64,000 bases of DNA from Chelativorans multitrophicus (lineage in GTDB: Bacteria > Pseudomonadota > Alphaproteobacteria > Rhizobiales > Rhizobiaceae). The position numbers and the translations under genes are program-made. The DNA is taken from assembly GCF_011317445.1 (NCBI RefSeq), contig NZ_JAAAPL010000002.1, forward strand, positions 558,001-622,000, written 5' to 3'. Below, piece after piece: positions 55,167 to 64,000 of this stretch; within the stretch, counting starts at the first letter, position 1, and the number at the start of each line of letters is the position of its first letter. The notes under the pieces were generated by a model, which was given only the letters and a program-made list of their open reading frames with translations, ran no database searches and was not told the DNA's origin.

Positions 55167-56576
55167 ATGACCACAGCACAGGATATTCTGAAGCAGATCA
55201 AGGACAACGACGTTAAGTTCGTTGACCTGCGCTTTACGGATCCGAAGGGCAAACTACAGCATGTGACGATGGACGTCGTCGCCGTAGACGAGGACATGTT
55301 CGCCGACGGTGTCATGTTCGACGGCTCATCGATCGGCGGCTGGAAGGCCATCAACGAATCCGACATGGTGCTGATGCCAGATCCTGAGACGGCTCATGTG
55401 GATCCCTTCTTCGCCCAGTCCACAATGGTGGTCTACTGCGATATTCTGGACCCGATCTCCGGGGAAGCCTATAACCGTGATCCGCGCGGCATTGCCAAAA
55501 AGGCCGAGGCCTATTTGCGCGCAGAAGGCATCGGGGACACCGTCTTCATAGGTCCGGAAGCCGAGTTCTTCGTGTTCGATGACGTGAAGTACAAGGCTGA
55601 TCCCTACAATACCGGCTTCAAGCTCGACTCCTCGGAGCTGCCGTCCAACGACGATACCGATTACGAGACGGGAAACTTGGGCCATCGGCCGCGTGTTAAG
55701 GGCGGGTACTTCCCGGTACCGCCTGTCGACTCTCTGCAGGATATGCGCTCAGAGATGCTCTCTGTGCTGACCGAGATGGGTGTGGTCGTTGAGAAGCACC
55801 ATCACGAGGTGGCCGCAGCCCAGCATGAGCTTGGCCTCAAGTTCGACACGCTGGTGCGCAACGCCGACAAGATGCAGATCTACAAGTATGTTGTGCACCA
55901 GGTTGCAAATGCCTACGGCAAAACGGCCACCTTCATGCCGAAGCCCATCTATGGCGATAACGGCTCGGGCATGCATGTGCACTTGTCGATCTGGAAGGAC
56001 GGCAAGCCCACCTTCGCCGGCAACGAGTATGCCGGACTTTCCGAGTCCTGCCTCTACTTCATCGGCGGCATTATCAAGCATGCCAAGGCGATCAACGCCT
56101 TCACCAACCCGACCACCAACTCCTACAAGCGTCTGGTGCCGGGCTTCGAGGCGCCGGTTCTGCTTGCCTATTCGGCCCGCAACCGCTCGGCCTCCTGCCG
56201 TATCCCCTTCGGCACTTCGCCCAAGTCGAAGCGCGTCGAGGTCCGGTTCCCTGACCCGACGGCGAACCCCTATCTCTGCTTCTCGGCCCTGCTGATGGCC
56301 GGTCTGGACGGCATTAAGAACAAGATCCATCCGGGCCAGGCCATGGACAAGGATCTTTATGACCTGCCGCCGAAGGAGCTGAAGAAGGTCCCGACTGTCT
56401 GCGGCAGCCTGCGCGAAGCGCTGATGAGCCTCGACAAGGATCGCGGCTTCCTCAAAGCCGGCGGCGTCTTCGATGACGACCAGATCGATGCCTATATCGA
56501 GCTCAAGATGGCTGAGGTGCTGCGCTTTGACATGACCCCGCATCCGGTCGAATTCGACATGTACTACTCGGTGTAA
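55167..56576 (+). CDS. glnA: Glutamine synthetase type I
   Basis: 469 residues, making glutamine from glutamate, ammonia and ATP as a dodecamer. Metal and substrate blocks include [35 protein letters not shown] and the ATP-binding [10 protein letters not shown]. The adenylylation Tyr398 lies in KDLYDLPP. A beta-subtype GSI regulated by GlnE is indicated by this Tyr. It shares the sigma-54 promoter with glnB and ends in a strong terminator. Confidence 0.98.
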   Translation: MTTAQDILKQIKDNDVKFVDLRFTDPKGKLQHVTMDVVAVDEDMFADGVMFDGSSIGGWKAINESDMVLMPDPETAHVDPFFAQSTMVVYCDILDPISGEAYNRDPRGIAKKAEAYLRAEGIGDTVFIGPEAEFFVFDDVKYKADPYNTGFKLDSSELPSNDDTDYETGNLGHRPRVKGGYFPVPPVDSLQDMRSEMLSVLTEMGVVVEKHHHEVAAAQHELGLKFDTLVRNADKMQIYKYVVHQVANAYGKTATFMPKPIYGDNGSGMHVHLSIWKDGKPTFAGNEYAGLSESCLYFIGGIIKHAKAINAFTNPTTNSYKRLVPGFEAPVLLAYSARNRSASCRIPFGTSPKSKRVEVRFPDPTANPYLCFSALLMAGLDGIKNKIHPGQAMDKDLYDLPPKELKKVPTVCGSLREALMSLDKDRGFLKAGGVFDDDQIDAYIELKMAEVLRFDMTPHPVEFDMYYSV

Positions 56577-56600
56577 GCAAACTCGCAGATCATAACGATG

Positions 56601-56629
56601 AAGCCCCCGGACAACCGGGGGCTTTTTTT
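56601..56629 (+). terminator. Intrinsic terminator of glnBA
   Basis: AAGCCCCCGG (56601-56610) and CCGGGGGCTT (56615-56624) form a perfect ten-base stem with an ACAA loop, followed by a T-run to 56629. It begins 25 bases after the glnA stop. The convergent lipoprotein gene ends at 56677. Confidence 0.92.
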
Positions 56630-56676
56630 AATTCAATCGCCGCGACCGAAGTGCCGTTACGGCACGCCGGGAGCGC

Positions 56677-57276
56677 CTACATCACGCTACGGGACCAGTC
56701 GACGATTTCACGCGTTGCCGCATTGAATGCCTGATTGAGAGCTGCCACGAACGCCACGTCCCCGCTTCCGACAACCGGTGCGCTGGTCGTGAAATCGCGA
56801 GACGCACGGACTTGGCCGGTGCGGTCGTCGAGAACACGCACGAAAAGCTGAACTTGGGCCAAACCGTTCCCCACCTGCACCTCGAAGGTGCGGATATCGA
56901 CGATCACCTGATAATCGATCGCGAGCCCTTCACCGGGCCTTCCGACGCCGGCAAAGCTGCCGGATTTCTGATAGGCTTCCACCAGTCCCGACTGCACCAG
57001 CCGGGGCAGCCGGTCCGACCAGCGTGCGCCACCTAGAAGCTGAAGCGCGCCAGTCGATGTGCGGATGGCGATGTCCTCACCATCCAATATTTTCAATGCT
57101 TCCGGCTCCGGAACCAGGACCTGAGTGCGCGCGCGCCTGGCGGCAGCGAGCTGAAGCGCCGGCGCCGTAAGATCATAGACGTCTACCGGGGCGGGACCAA
57201 AGCCCGGGATAGCGGCGCATCCGCCGAGCATCAGGCTCAGGATCACCAGCCCGCTATAACCCCGCTTCAAACCCAA
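56677..57276 (-). CDS. ABC-type transport auxiliary lipoprotein (PqiC/MlaE-operon type)
   Basis: A 199-residue periplasmic lipoprotein with the lipobox MLGGC (Cys20). A DUF330/ABC_trans_aux-like domain follows: VDVYDLTAPAL, QVLVPEPEALKILDGEDIAI, WSDRLPRLVQSGLVEAYQKS, and VVGSGDVAFVAALNQAFNAA. I start it at TTG 57276, which has GGGAG eight bases ahead and gives a normal lipoprotein signal. ATG 57363 inside the end of the MCE gene would add 29 charged residues before the signal. It is the last gene of the mla-like operon. Confidence 0.85.
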   Translation of the reverse strand: MGLKRGYSGLVILSLMLGGCAAIPGFGPAPVDVYDLTAPALQLAAARRARTQVLVPEPEALKILDGEDIAIRTSTGALQLLGGARWSDRLPRLVQSGLVEAYQKSGSFAGVGRPGEGLAIDYQVIVDIRTFEVQVGNGLAQVQLFVRVLDDRTGQVRASRDFTTSAPVVGSGDVAFVAALNQAFNAATREIVDWSRSVM

Positions 57277-57340
57277 CCGCTTGCTCCCGAAAGACGGATT
57301 CGGCCCCGTTCGATCCTTCTTGCGGATGATGCTGAAACTG

Positions 57341-58717
57341 TCAACGGCGCGCCCGCCCGTCATAGCGCCGGATGGTGCCATCTCCACCGGTAATGATCCG
57401 TTGCGGATTCTGCTCCAGGTCGCTGACGGCGCTTTCGATGCGTGAAATGGCACGGCGGGCGTCGCCGACAAGAGCTTCTACATCGCGCAGTCCCTGGCCG
57501 GAAAAACGCGTGAGCCCATCGGTAATTGGCCCGAGCCGCGCGTTCAGCGTATCAGCCGTCTGGCGGAAAGCTCGCAAAGTAGAGCTCGCCTCGGCAAAAA
57601 GATCCTGCCCTTCGCCAGATCCAAGCATGCCGTCGAGCTTCGCCAGCACACCATCGACACGGACCGAAGCTGCATTGAGCCTGCTTGCGAGCTCCCTGGC
57701 ATCGGTAATGAACTGATCAATGTCGTCCGTTCTATCGCTGACGGTTTCGGCCACCTCCGCGATTTCGGCAGAAGCCTTGTTGATCGCCTGGCTTGCTTCC
57801 TCGAAGTTGCTCAGGGTTTCCGTTAGCTGATCCGGATCAATACCGGCCACGAGCCGGTCAACACGCTGCAGCGTTTCGCCCGCCTGTGTGGAGAAACTCG
57901 AAAGAGAGCCGAGCGCGTCATTCACACCGGTGGCGATTGTGTCGAATTGGCCGCTCACATCACCTAGACGTTCGGTGAAAGTCCCGAGATTTTCGACAAT
58001 CTTCGAGATTTCGTTCCGATCGACCGAATTGATCAGCTCTTCTGCCGAGCTCAGTGTCGATTCGAGCTGGCCAGATACGCCGGAGATGCTTTCCGAAAGT
58101 TCGCCCACATTCGCCAGGAAGTTATCGATGCCTTCGGAATTACGCGCCAGGGCATTCGAGAATGCTTCAACATTGCGAACTGTCTGCGTCAGCGGCCCGC
58201 GAGCATCGGAGACGAAATTCTCGAGCTCACCTACCACGGAGTCCGCGCGCGACATCAGGCTCTGCGCGCTTTGCAGCAGATTGCTGACGGCTGAAGGGTT
58301 GGCCGTCATCACCGCGATCGTGCCTTGCTCTTCCGCAAGCGTGATCAGCTTAGGCTCCTGCGGATTACCTCCCGTAAGATCGATATTGGCTTGTCCGGTG
58401 GTCAGGCTCGCCAGCCCGACATCGGCCTTTGTCGATGGGGTAATCGGCGCAGTGCGGTCAACACGCGCATCGGCGATGGCGATCCCCGGATTGTTTCCGT
58501 CGAGATAGACCCGCTCCACGGTGCCGACCCGCACCCCGTTGAAGAGAACCGCGCTTCCCGTTACAAGGCCGGCCGCCGAACCAGGGATTCGAAACCGGAT
58601 CGGAGCGGTATTGCTGTTGTTGCCCACGCCTGCTGTCCAGTAGACGAAGCCGAACGCCGCCAGGATTGCGACGATCGTGAATATTCCCACGATGACGTAA
58701 TTTGCTTTTGTTTCCAT
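57341..58717 (-). CDS. MCE/MlaD-family lipid-transport protein
   Basis: 458 residues. One N-terminal membrane anchor at 7-30 (YVIVGIFTIVAILAAFGFVY), the MCE domain at about 38-115 (RFRIPGSAAGLVTGSAVLFN, VGLASLTTGQANIDLTGG), then about 300 residues of periplasmic helical and coiled-coil repeats. It is much longer than E. coli MlaD (about 180 residues), as usual for alphaproteobacteria; the helical part may form a needle across the periplasm. It follows the ATPase gene by 23 bases. Confidence 0.9.
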   Translation of the reverse strand: METKANYVIVGIFTIVAILAAFGFVYWTAGVGNNSNTAPIRFRIPGSAAGLVTGSAVLFNGVRVGTVERVYLDGNNPGIAIADARVDRTAPITPSTKADVGLASLTTGQANIDLTGGNPQEPKLITLAEEQGTIAVMTANPSAVSNLLQSAQSLMSRADSVVGELENFVSDARGPLTQTVRNVEAFSNALARNSEGIDNFLANVGELSESISGVSGQLESTLSSAEELINSVDRNEISKIVENLGTFTERLGDVSGQFDTIATGVNDALGSLSSFSTQAGETLQRVDRLVAGIDPDQLTETLSNFEEASQAINKASAEIAEVAETVSDRTDDIDQFITDARELASRLNAASVRVDGVLAKLDGMLGSGEGQDLFAEASSTLRAFRQTADTLNARLGPITDGLTRFSGQGLRDVEALVGDARRAISRIESAVSDLEQNPQRIITGGDGTIRRYDGRARR

Positions 58718-58740
58718 TATTTAAGCATCTTTATTCATCT

Positions 58741-59577
58741 TCAGCGGACGACCTGCCGGGCGCGCTTACCCCGGAAATAGGATTTCACCCAGGGTTCTTC
58801 GCTCCTCATCATGTCCTCCACGGTGCCTTCCACGAGCACCCGCTTGTTGCCCAGCACCGCGATCCTGTCACATACGGTGAGGAGACTATCGAGATCATGG
58901 GTCACCATGTAGACGGTTAGTCCCATCGTATCGCGCATTTTCGCGACGAGCTCGTCAAATTCGGCAGCTCCTATCGGATCCAGGCCAGAGGTCGGCTCGT
59001 CAAGAAAGACGATGTCCGGATCGAGAGCAAGCGCGCGGGCGAGCGCGGCGCGCTTTATCATACCGCCCGAAAGCTCCGAGGGAAACTTATTGGCGGCGTC
59101 GCGCTGGAGCCCCACAAGCTCCAGCTTGAGCAATGCAAGCTCATCCATGAGCCTGCGCGGCAGGTCGAGATATTCCCGCATGGGCACCTGAATGTTCTCA
59201 AGCACCGTCAAGGCGGAGAACAGCGCACCATGCTGGAACAGCACGCCCTGGCGCATGTCGATCAGCAAACGCTCGGCGTCCGTGAGTTCGGCAAGATCCT
59301 GGCCATACATGCGGATCGTGCCGCCCTGCTTCGGAATCAGCCCCAGGATCGTCCTCAAAAGCACGGATTTGCCTGCACCCGAAGCGCCGACAAAACCAAG
59401 GATTTCGCCGCGATAGACGTCCAGCGACAGTTGATCGAGCACTGTCGTGCGCCCGAAGCGTACCGTCACATCGCGGGCCTGCAGCACCACGTCGGAACCA
59501 TGCACGGCTTGATTCGAATTGCCTTCTCCTTGCAAAGGAGTTTGATGGGCTTCGCCTTCGTGAGTTACCCCTGCCAT
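58741..59577 (-). CDS. MlaF-like ABC transporter ATPase
   Basis: 278 residues. Walker A is GASGAGKSV, signature LSGGMIKR, Walker B IVFLDEP, and the H-loop VTHDLDSL, all intact. LSGGM-KR with the FQHGALFS Q-loop is typical of MlaF/Ttg2A lipid-transport ATPases. ATG 59577 lies one base after the permease stop. It energises phospholipid movement between inner and outer membrane with the MlaE and MlaD partners here. Confidence 0.92.
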   Translation of the reverse strand: MAGVTHEGEAHQTPLQGEGNSNQAVHGSDVVLQARDVTVRFGRTTVLDQLSLDVYRGEILGFVGASGAGKSVLLRTILGLIPKQGGTIRMYGQDLAELTDAERLLIDMRQGVLFQHGALFSALTVLENIQVPMREYLDLPRRLMDELALLKLELVGLQRDAANKFPSELSGGMIKRAALARALALDPDIVFLDEPTSGLDPIGAAEFDELVAKMRDTMGLTVYMVTHDLDSLLTVCDRIAVLGNKRVLVEGTVEDMMRSEEPWVKSYFRGKRARQVVR

Positions 59578-59578
59578 T

Positions 59579-60766
59579 TTAGAAGTCGATCGCTGCGTAG
59601 AACATGGCGAAAAGGCCATCGATAACGATGACGAGGAAAATCGTTTTCACGACGGAGGCGGTCACATGCTTGCCAAGCGATTCCGCGCTGCCGCCCACCT
59701 TCATGCCTTCCACTGAAGCGATGATGCCGATGATGAGGGCCATGAAGGGGGCCTTGATCAAGCCGGCGAAGATGCTCGTCAGGTCGATCGCATCGTGGAG
59801 GCGCTGGATGAAGGTGGCGGGCATAATGTCGGAATAGAGCCAAGCCACCAGAATGGCGCCGCCGAGGGCGGAGAAATTGGCGACGATCGTGAGGCAGGGT
59901 ACCGCCACTACGAGCGCGACGAGGCGAGGAAAGACCAGCACTCCGACCGGGTTAAGCCCGATAACGGTCAGTGCGTCCACCTCCTCGCGCATCTTCATGG
60001 ATCCGATCTCGGCGGTGATGGCGCTGCCCGAACGGCCGGCGATCATGATTGCCGTGAGCAGCACGCCGAGTTCGCGCAGAATCAGGATTCCGACGAGGTC
60101 CACAACGTAAATTTCAGCGCCGAACCACCGCAGCTGGAAGGCGCCCTGCTGCGCGATAATCGCGCCCACGACCGCCGACATCAGCACGATGATGGGAATC
60201 GAGCCAACGCCCATGCGGTCGATCTGGTTGGCGATGGCCGCGGGATTTACGGCATGGCCGCGCCCGAGCTTCATCTGTGCGCCGCTGATCGTGGCTCCCA
60301 GAATGTGCATCCCGTAGAGCACATCATCCTTGATGTCGTAGATGGTGCGGCCCATGGCTGCCAGGATGTTGACGATCAGATTGCCCCGCCGCCCATCCTT
60401 CGGCACGTCCGGCTCTTGCGCGGTAGGCTCGATCGCCGCAAGCAGGATGGAGGCAGCCTCCGACTGGCCGCTTATCTCGACCTGCGCTCCATTCTCCTTC
60501 TGGGCAGCGGCGAGTCGCGACACCAACCATGCGCCGGCAGTGTCGAGATGCCCAACATCTCCGAGATCGATGATGAAATGCGTCAGACCCTTGCGAGCGC
60601 GCAGCCTGCGCATGGGATCATCGACGAGGCTCACGGTGCGCGTGGTCCAATTGCCTGACAGCCGGCAGACAAGCGCGCCGTTTTCCTCGCGCAATTCCAG
60701 GTCCGGCGCGGTTGGATCGCGCTCCTGGGCAGTTCCGTTTCTCCGGGTCATAATGCTGAAGACCAT
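59579..60766 (-). CDS. MlaE-family permease with fused N-terminal STAS (MlaB-like) domain
   Basis: 395 residues. Residues 20-115 form a STAS-like domain (FIIDLGDVGHLDTAGAWLVS), comparable to the separate MlaB protein of E. coli. From about 130 the MlaE permease has five or six helices: IPIIVLMSAVVGAIIAQQGA, VVDLVGILILRELGVLLTAI, GSAITAEIGSMKMREEVDAL and IIASVEGMKVGGSAESLGKH. Thus MlaB and MlaE are one polypeptide. It heads the operon with MlaF, MlaD and the lipoprotein. ATG 60766 or 60751. Confidence 0.92.
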   Translation of the reverse strand: MVFSIMTRRNGTAQERDPTAPDLELREENGALVCRLSGNWTTRTVSLVDDPMRRLRARKGLTHFIIDLGDVGHLDTAGAWLVSRLAAAQKENGAQVEISGQSEAASILLAAIEPTAQEPDVPKDGRRGNLIVNILAAMGRTIYDIKDDVLYGMHILGATISGAQMKLGRGHAVNPAAIANQIDRMGVGSIPIIVLMSAVVGAIIAQQGAFQLRWFGAEIYVVDLVGILILRELGVLLTAIMIAGRSGSAITAEIGSMKMREEVDALTVIGLNPVGVLVFPRLVALVVAVPCLTIVANFSALGGAILVAWLYSDIMPATFIQRLHDAIDLTSIFAGLIKAPFMALIIGIIASVEGMKVGGSAESLGKHVTASVVKTIFLVIVIDGLFAMFYAAIDF

Positions 60767-60872
60767 GGGGAGAATCCTTAAAGCGGAGGAACCAAGAAGA
60801 AAACGTCTTTACCCATGAAAGCAATGTATAGAATGAAATGAACCGCCCCTCCCTCGACCGTGTGAGGTTTTC

Positions 60873-61856
60873 ATGTCACGCTCTATCGCTCTTGAGATCG
60901 AAAGCTTCCCGATTTCCGGTGTGTTCAGGATCTCCCGCGGCGCCAAAACCGAGGCGCAGGTGATCACCTGCATCATTTCCGACGAATCGGCCACAGGTCG
61001 AGGCGAGTGTGTTCCTTATGCGCGTTACGGCGAATCGCTGGAGAGCGTTGCGTCGCAAATCGAGGAACTGCGCGAAGACATCGCCAACGGTATCGATCGG
61101 CATACGCTGCGGAAGCGGATGCCTGCGGGAGCGGCGCGAAACGCAATCGACTGCGCGCTTTGGGATTTGGAAGCGAAACGGATGGGCCGGCGCGTGGCTC
61201 AGGCCGTCTGCGCTGCGCCCCCTCAGCCGCTTGTGACAGCTCAGACGATTTCACTGGGCACGCCGGAAGAAATGGCGGCCCAGGCGCGCCAGCATGCTTC
61301 CCGCCCTCTTCTGAAGATCAAGGTCGGAAGCGATGATGATGCGGCACGTATTCGCGCGGTGGCTTCTGCGGCCCCCCAAAGCCGCCTCATCATCGATGCC
61401 AATGAAGGTTGGAGCGAAGCCAATGTGGAAGAGAACCTATGGATCGCCGCTCAAAACCGCGTTGCTCTGGTGGAACAGCCGCTTCCTGCGGAGAAGGATG
61501 GCTTCCTGCGTGAGATCGCACATCCTGTTCCAATCTGCGCGGACGAGAGCCTGCATACAACCGCCGATCTGGACCGGCTTCGCGACCTCTATGATGCGGT
61601 CAACATCAAGCTAGACAAGACAGGCGGGCTATCGGAGGCTCTTCTCCTGCGCGATCGTGCAAAAGAGCTCGGTTTCTCCATAATGGTGGGCTGCATGGTG
61701 GGCACATCGCTCGCCATGGCGCCGGCCGTGTTGCTTGCGCAGGGGGCGGAATATGTCGATCTCGACGGACCGCTTCTGCTCGCACGCGACCGTGTGCCGG
61801 GCCTTGACTATGATGGCGCGGTCGTCTCACCACCAGAGGCGGAACTGTGGGGTTAA
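60873..61856 (+). CDS. Enolase-superfamily epimerase (dipeptide epimerase / N-acetyl-D-Glu racemase type)
   Basis: 327 residues. MLE-subgroup catalytic lysines are in LLKIKVG and VNIKLDKTGG. Metal ligands are in LIIDANEGW, LVEQPLP and ICADES. The N-terminal cap includes GRGECVPYARYGES. This is the layout of L-Ala-D/L-Glu epimerase, used in murein peptide recycling; related proteins (DgcA) racemise N-acetyl-glutamate. The dgcN partner is not seen, so I leave the symbol blank. Divergent from the mla-like operon. Confidence 0.87.
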   Translation: MSRSIALEIESFPISGVFRISRGAKTEAQVITCIISDESATGRGECVPYARYGESLESVASQIEELREDIANGIDRHTLRKRMPAGAARNAIDCALWDLEAKRMGRRVAQAVCAAPPQPLVTAQTISLGTPEEMAAQARQHASRPLLKIKVGSDDDAARIRAVASAAPQSRLIIDANEGWSEANVEENLWIAAQNRVALVEQPLPAEKDGFLREIAHPVPICADESLHTTADLDRLRDLYDAVNIKLDKTGGLSEALLLRDRAKELGFSIMVGCMVGTSLAMAPAVLLAQGAEYVDLDGPLLLARDRVPGLDYDGAVVSPPEAELWG

Positions 61857-61961
61857 GCATCGGCCCGAGAACCGGCGTCGATTTCGGAAAGCACGATGCG
61901 TAGATCCAAAGTTTACAACGTCATTTGTGCTTCCTGAAGGACGCGCGGCGCTGTTAGGGGA

Positions 61962-62783
61962 TCAGGCCGCCTCGGGCATCTCTTCCTCGACCGGTGCGCG
62001 GGGACGATGGCTGACGGAGGGTTCTTTCGCAGTCTCGATCTTTGCCCAGGTGAGGATCTCGAAATTTCCGTCGTGGTCTTCCGCAAGGGCCGTGCAGCTT
62101 TCCACCCAGTCGCCTGCATTCATATATTGAACGCCCCTCACCTCCTCGATCGCGGCATGATGAATGTGCCCGCAGATCACCCCGTCCACCTCGGAGCGCA
62201 GGGCCTCCTGCGCGAGCACTTCCTGGAAGGAGCTGATGAACTTCACCGCCTTCTTCACCTTCACCTTGGCCCAGGATGAGAAGGACCAATAGGGCTGGCC
62301 GGTAGCGCGGCGGAACGCGGCCACTGCCCGGTTCACCACTATGGCTGCGTCATAGGCCCTGTCGCCCAGATAGGCGAGCCAGCGTACATTGTGGACGACG
62401 GCGTCGAACTGGTCACCGTGAATGACGAGGAAGCGCCGCCCGTCCGCTCCTTCATGGATGACCCGGTCTGCTACAACGATGCCGCCGAAATGAACCCCCT
62501 GGAACGGACGCAGGAATTCGTCGTGATTTCCTGCGATGTAGAAAATCTTCGTTCCTTTGCGCGCTTTGCGAAGCAGTTTCTGCACCACGTCGTTATGATC
62601 TTGCGGCCAGTGCCATGAACGTTTGAGCCGCCATCCGTCGACGATGTCTCCGACAAGGTAGATCGTTTCCGCATCGTGATGGCGCAGGAAGTCGATCAGG
62701 AATTTTGCCTTGGCCGGTTTGGAACCCAGATGGATATCCGACAGGAAGAGTGTCCGGTATGTGCGTTGCTTGGTCGGGAGCAT
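61962..62783 (-). CDS. LpxH-like metallophosphoesterase (UDP-2,3-diacylglucosamine diphosphatase family)
   Basis: 273 residues. The five calcineurin-like metal blocks are visible: LFLSDIHLGS, LVGDIVDGWRLK, IAGNHDEFLR, LVIHGDQFDAVV and VICGHIHHA. Closest in pattern to the LpxH family of lipid A synthesis, but about 30 residues longer and away from other lpx genes. Many Rhizobiales use LpxI for that step, so it may serve another phosphoester. ATG 62783; TTG 62789 is an alternative. Confidence 0.83.
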   Translation of the reverse strand: MLPTKQRTYRTLFLSDIHLGSKPAKAKFLIDFLRHHDAETIYLVGDIVDGWRLKRSWHWPQDHNDVVQKLLRKARKGTKIFYIAGNHDEFLRPFQGVHFGGIVVADRVIHEGADGRRFLVIHGDQFDAVVHNVRWLAYLGDRAYDAAIVVNRAVAAFRRATGQPYWSFSSWAKVKVKKAVKFISSFQEVLAQEALRSEVDGVICGHIHHAAIEEVRGVQYMNAGDWVESCTALAEDHDGNFEILTWAKIETAKEPSVSHRPRAPVEEEMPEAA

Positions 62784-62904
62784 GGGCAAGTTCTGCTATG
62801 GCCTTTGCGCTCCCTATGCCCCGATTCATGTCACAGGGATGTGACGGTTGCCATGCCGGATTCGCGGGAGTAGACGATCAGGGAAAGCGAAAAGGGATGA
62901 GCTG

Positions 62905-63684
62905 ATGGATTTGGGTATCGCCGGGAAGAACGCTATCGTATGCGCATCAAGCCGGGGGCTCGGCCGCGGTTGCGCCATGGCTCTGGCGGAAGCAGGCTGC
63001 AATCTGGTCGTCAACGGCCGCGACCCACAGAAGCTGCAGGAGACGGCGGAGGAAATTCGGGATCGGTTCGGCGTTTCGGTGACTGCGGTTGCGGCGGATG
63101 TCTCGACTCACGAGGGCCAGAAGGCGCTGCTCTCCGCATGTCCTGCGCCGGACATTCTCGTCAACAACAATGCCGGTCCGCCGCTCAAGGATTTTAGGGC
63201 GCTCACGCGGGAGGAACTCCTCAAAGGCGTGACGCAGAACATGGTTACCCCGCTGGAGCTGATCCAAGCCACCGTGACGGGAATGACCGAGCGGGGCTTC
63301 GGGCGCATCGTCAACATCACCTCGCTTTCGGTTTACATGCCGATTGCCGGCCTTGATCTCTCCTCCGGCGCGCGGGCTGGCCTTACCGCCTTTCTTGCTG
63401 GCGTTGCGCGCAACGTGGCGGGAAAAGGGGTGACGATCAACAATCTTCTGCCGGGAAAATTCGGAACCGACCGACTCCACAGCAATATCAAGAATGCTGC
63501 CGAAAAAGCCGGCCGCTCATTTGAGGAACAGGCAGAAAAGCAGGCTTCGGAGGTGCCCGCCGGCCGCTTCGGCACGCCGGAGGAGTTCGGGCAGGTCTGT
63601 GCCTTTTTGTGTTCCGTCCATGCTGGCTATCTGACCGGCCAGAATATCCGGCTCGATGGCGGCCTCTTCCCCAGCGCATTCTGA
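62905..63684 (+). CDS. Atypical short-chain dehydrogenase/reductase lacking the YxxxK motif
   Basis: 259 residues. The coenzyme motif is CASSRGLGRG near residues 13-22, and DILVNNNAGPP follows. The catalytic Ser140 is in VNITSLSV. Where Tyr-x3-Lys should follow, the sequence is LSSGARAGL, with Ser153 and Arg157. The C-terminal GYLTGQNIRLDGG is normal. A divergent SDR subgroup with LSNxxR-like replacement is known to me, and its chemistry is unclear. ATG 62905 with AAAAGGGA ahead. Confidence 0.88.
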   Translation: MDLGIAGKNAIVCASSRGLGRGCAMALAEAGCNLVVNGRDPQKLQETAEEIRDRFGVSVTAVAADVSTHEGQKALLSACPAPDILVNNNAGPPLKDFRALTREELLKGVTQNMVTPLELIQATVTGMTERGFGRIVNITSLSVYMPIAGLDLSSGARAGLTAFLAGVARNVAGKGVTINNLLPGKFGTDRLHSNIKNAAEKAGRSFEEQAEKQASEVPAGRFGTPEEFGQVCAFLCSVHAGYLTGQNIRLDGGLFPSAF

Positions 63685-64000
63685 TCAAACAAGCTGGCGC
63701 GTTCGCGGCCAATCACTGTTTCGGAGAGACATTTGAAACGCTTGCGTTTTAGGAATAAGGGCGCGAAAAAGCCGGCAGTTCTTCACGGGCGGGACAGTTC
63801 GGGACGTTTCGACGGCGGGTGACGAATGCGGCTAGGCGTGAGCGGCTTGGGGGAGCAGCACCAGCATTTTGTCGCGCTGATTTGAATTTCACCATATCCG
63901 ACAATGAGGAAGGGGCGCAGCCGAAAAGGGCCATGGTTGTAAAGAAAACACGTTCGGACTTGGATGAGGCTGCTCTTTTTTTTCATCGTTATCCCGTGCC
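63685..64000. other. Terminal intergenic stretch
   Basis: About 315 bases with no gene I can support on either strand. Short frames on the minus strand have poor residue composition and no ribosome site. The end is T-rich (63975-63985). It may contain the promoter of a gene beyond the window. Confidence 0.5.

Noticed and set aside
63749-63986. Two overlapping minus-strand frames at the right end
   Set aside because: No domain, poor composition and no start signal; more likely intergenic.

Overview
This is a chromosomal stretch of an alphaproteobacterium, most likely a member of the Hyphomicrobiales (Rhizobiales), perhaps near the Phyllobacteriaceae. The evidence is conserved gene order and gene families: rlpA-dac-tmk-holB-metG-tatD-MBL hydrolase, nnr followed by glnB-glnA, pcm-tolC-popZ-valS, an Mla-type operon with a STAS-MlaE fusion, a rhizobial-type glycerol ABC transporter locus, and DUF982, DUF1289 and DUF971 proteins. 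Base composition is GC-rich with small gaps between genes. I saw no insertion sequence, CRISPR array, rRNA gene or prophage. Two tRNA genes are present: Ser(TGA) and Thr(TGT).

Region by region. 1-6.9 kb (minus strand) is a glycerol uptake and oxidation operon running glpR, glpD, glpS, glpT, glpP, glpQ, glpU, glpV, with glpV cut by the window edge. The regulator's likely operator boxes (AAACGAAA) lie before glpR and glpD. 7.1-12.0 kb holds a periplasmic PQQ-type sugar dehydrogenase with a dihaem cytochrome c, a degraded pyrroline-5-carboxylate reductase fragment, a Ser/Cys-type hydroxyproline epimerase and a malonyl-CoA synthetase. 12.3-19.8 kb is the housekeeping block from rlpA to the MBL hydrolase. 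It includes a DacF-type protein that has lost two of its three catalytic motifs.

20.2-26.1 kb is the most accessory-looking part: a small haem-copper-oxidase-like membrane protein, a large unrecognised protein with a PI3/4-kinase-like core, tRNA-Ser, a lipid A deacylase-like outer membrane protein, two tandem CxxCxGxG microproteins and a FadL-type porin. 26.4-32.4 kb has valS, popZ, tolC and pcm. 32.6-43.3 kb has trkH, an Lrp regulator, a beta-hydroxyacid dehydrogenase, an amino-acid ABC importer with no ATPase gene, mobB, two exporters and moaA.

43.6-52.8 kb carries an L,D-transpeptidase, a GST, a nuclease, an orphan histidine kinase, cobT, a membrane aspartic protease, dusA and two DUF982 genes. 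52.9-63.7 kb has tRNA-Thr, the NAD(P)HX repair enzyme, glnB-glnA behind a sigma-54 promoter, the four-gene Mla-like lipid transport operon, an enolase-superfamily epimerase, an LpxH-like phosphoesterase and an atypical SDR.

The observations most worth following are the kinase-like protein next to tRNA-Ser, the complementary degeneracy of the two glycerol-transporter ATPases, and the degenerate DacF. Everything here was read by eye; no database search was possible.
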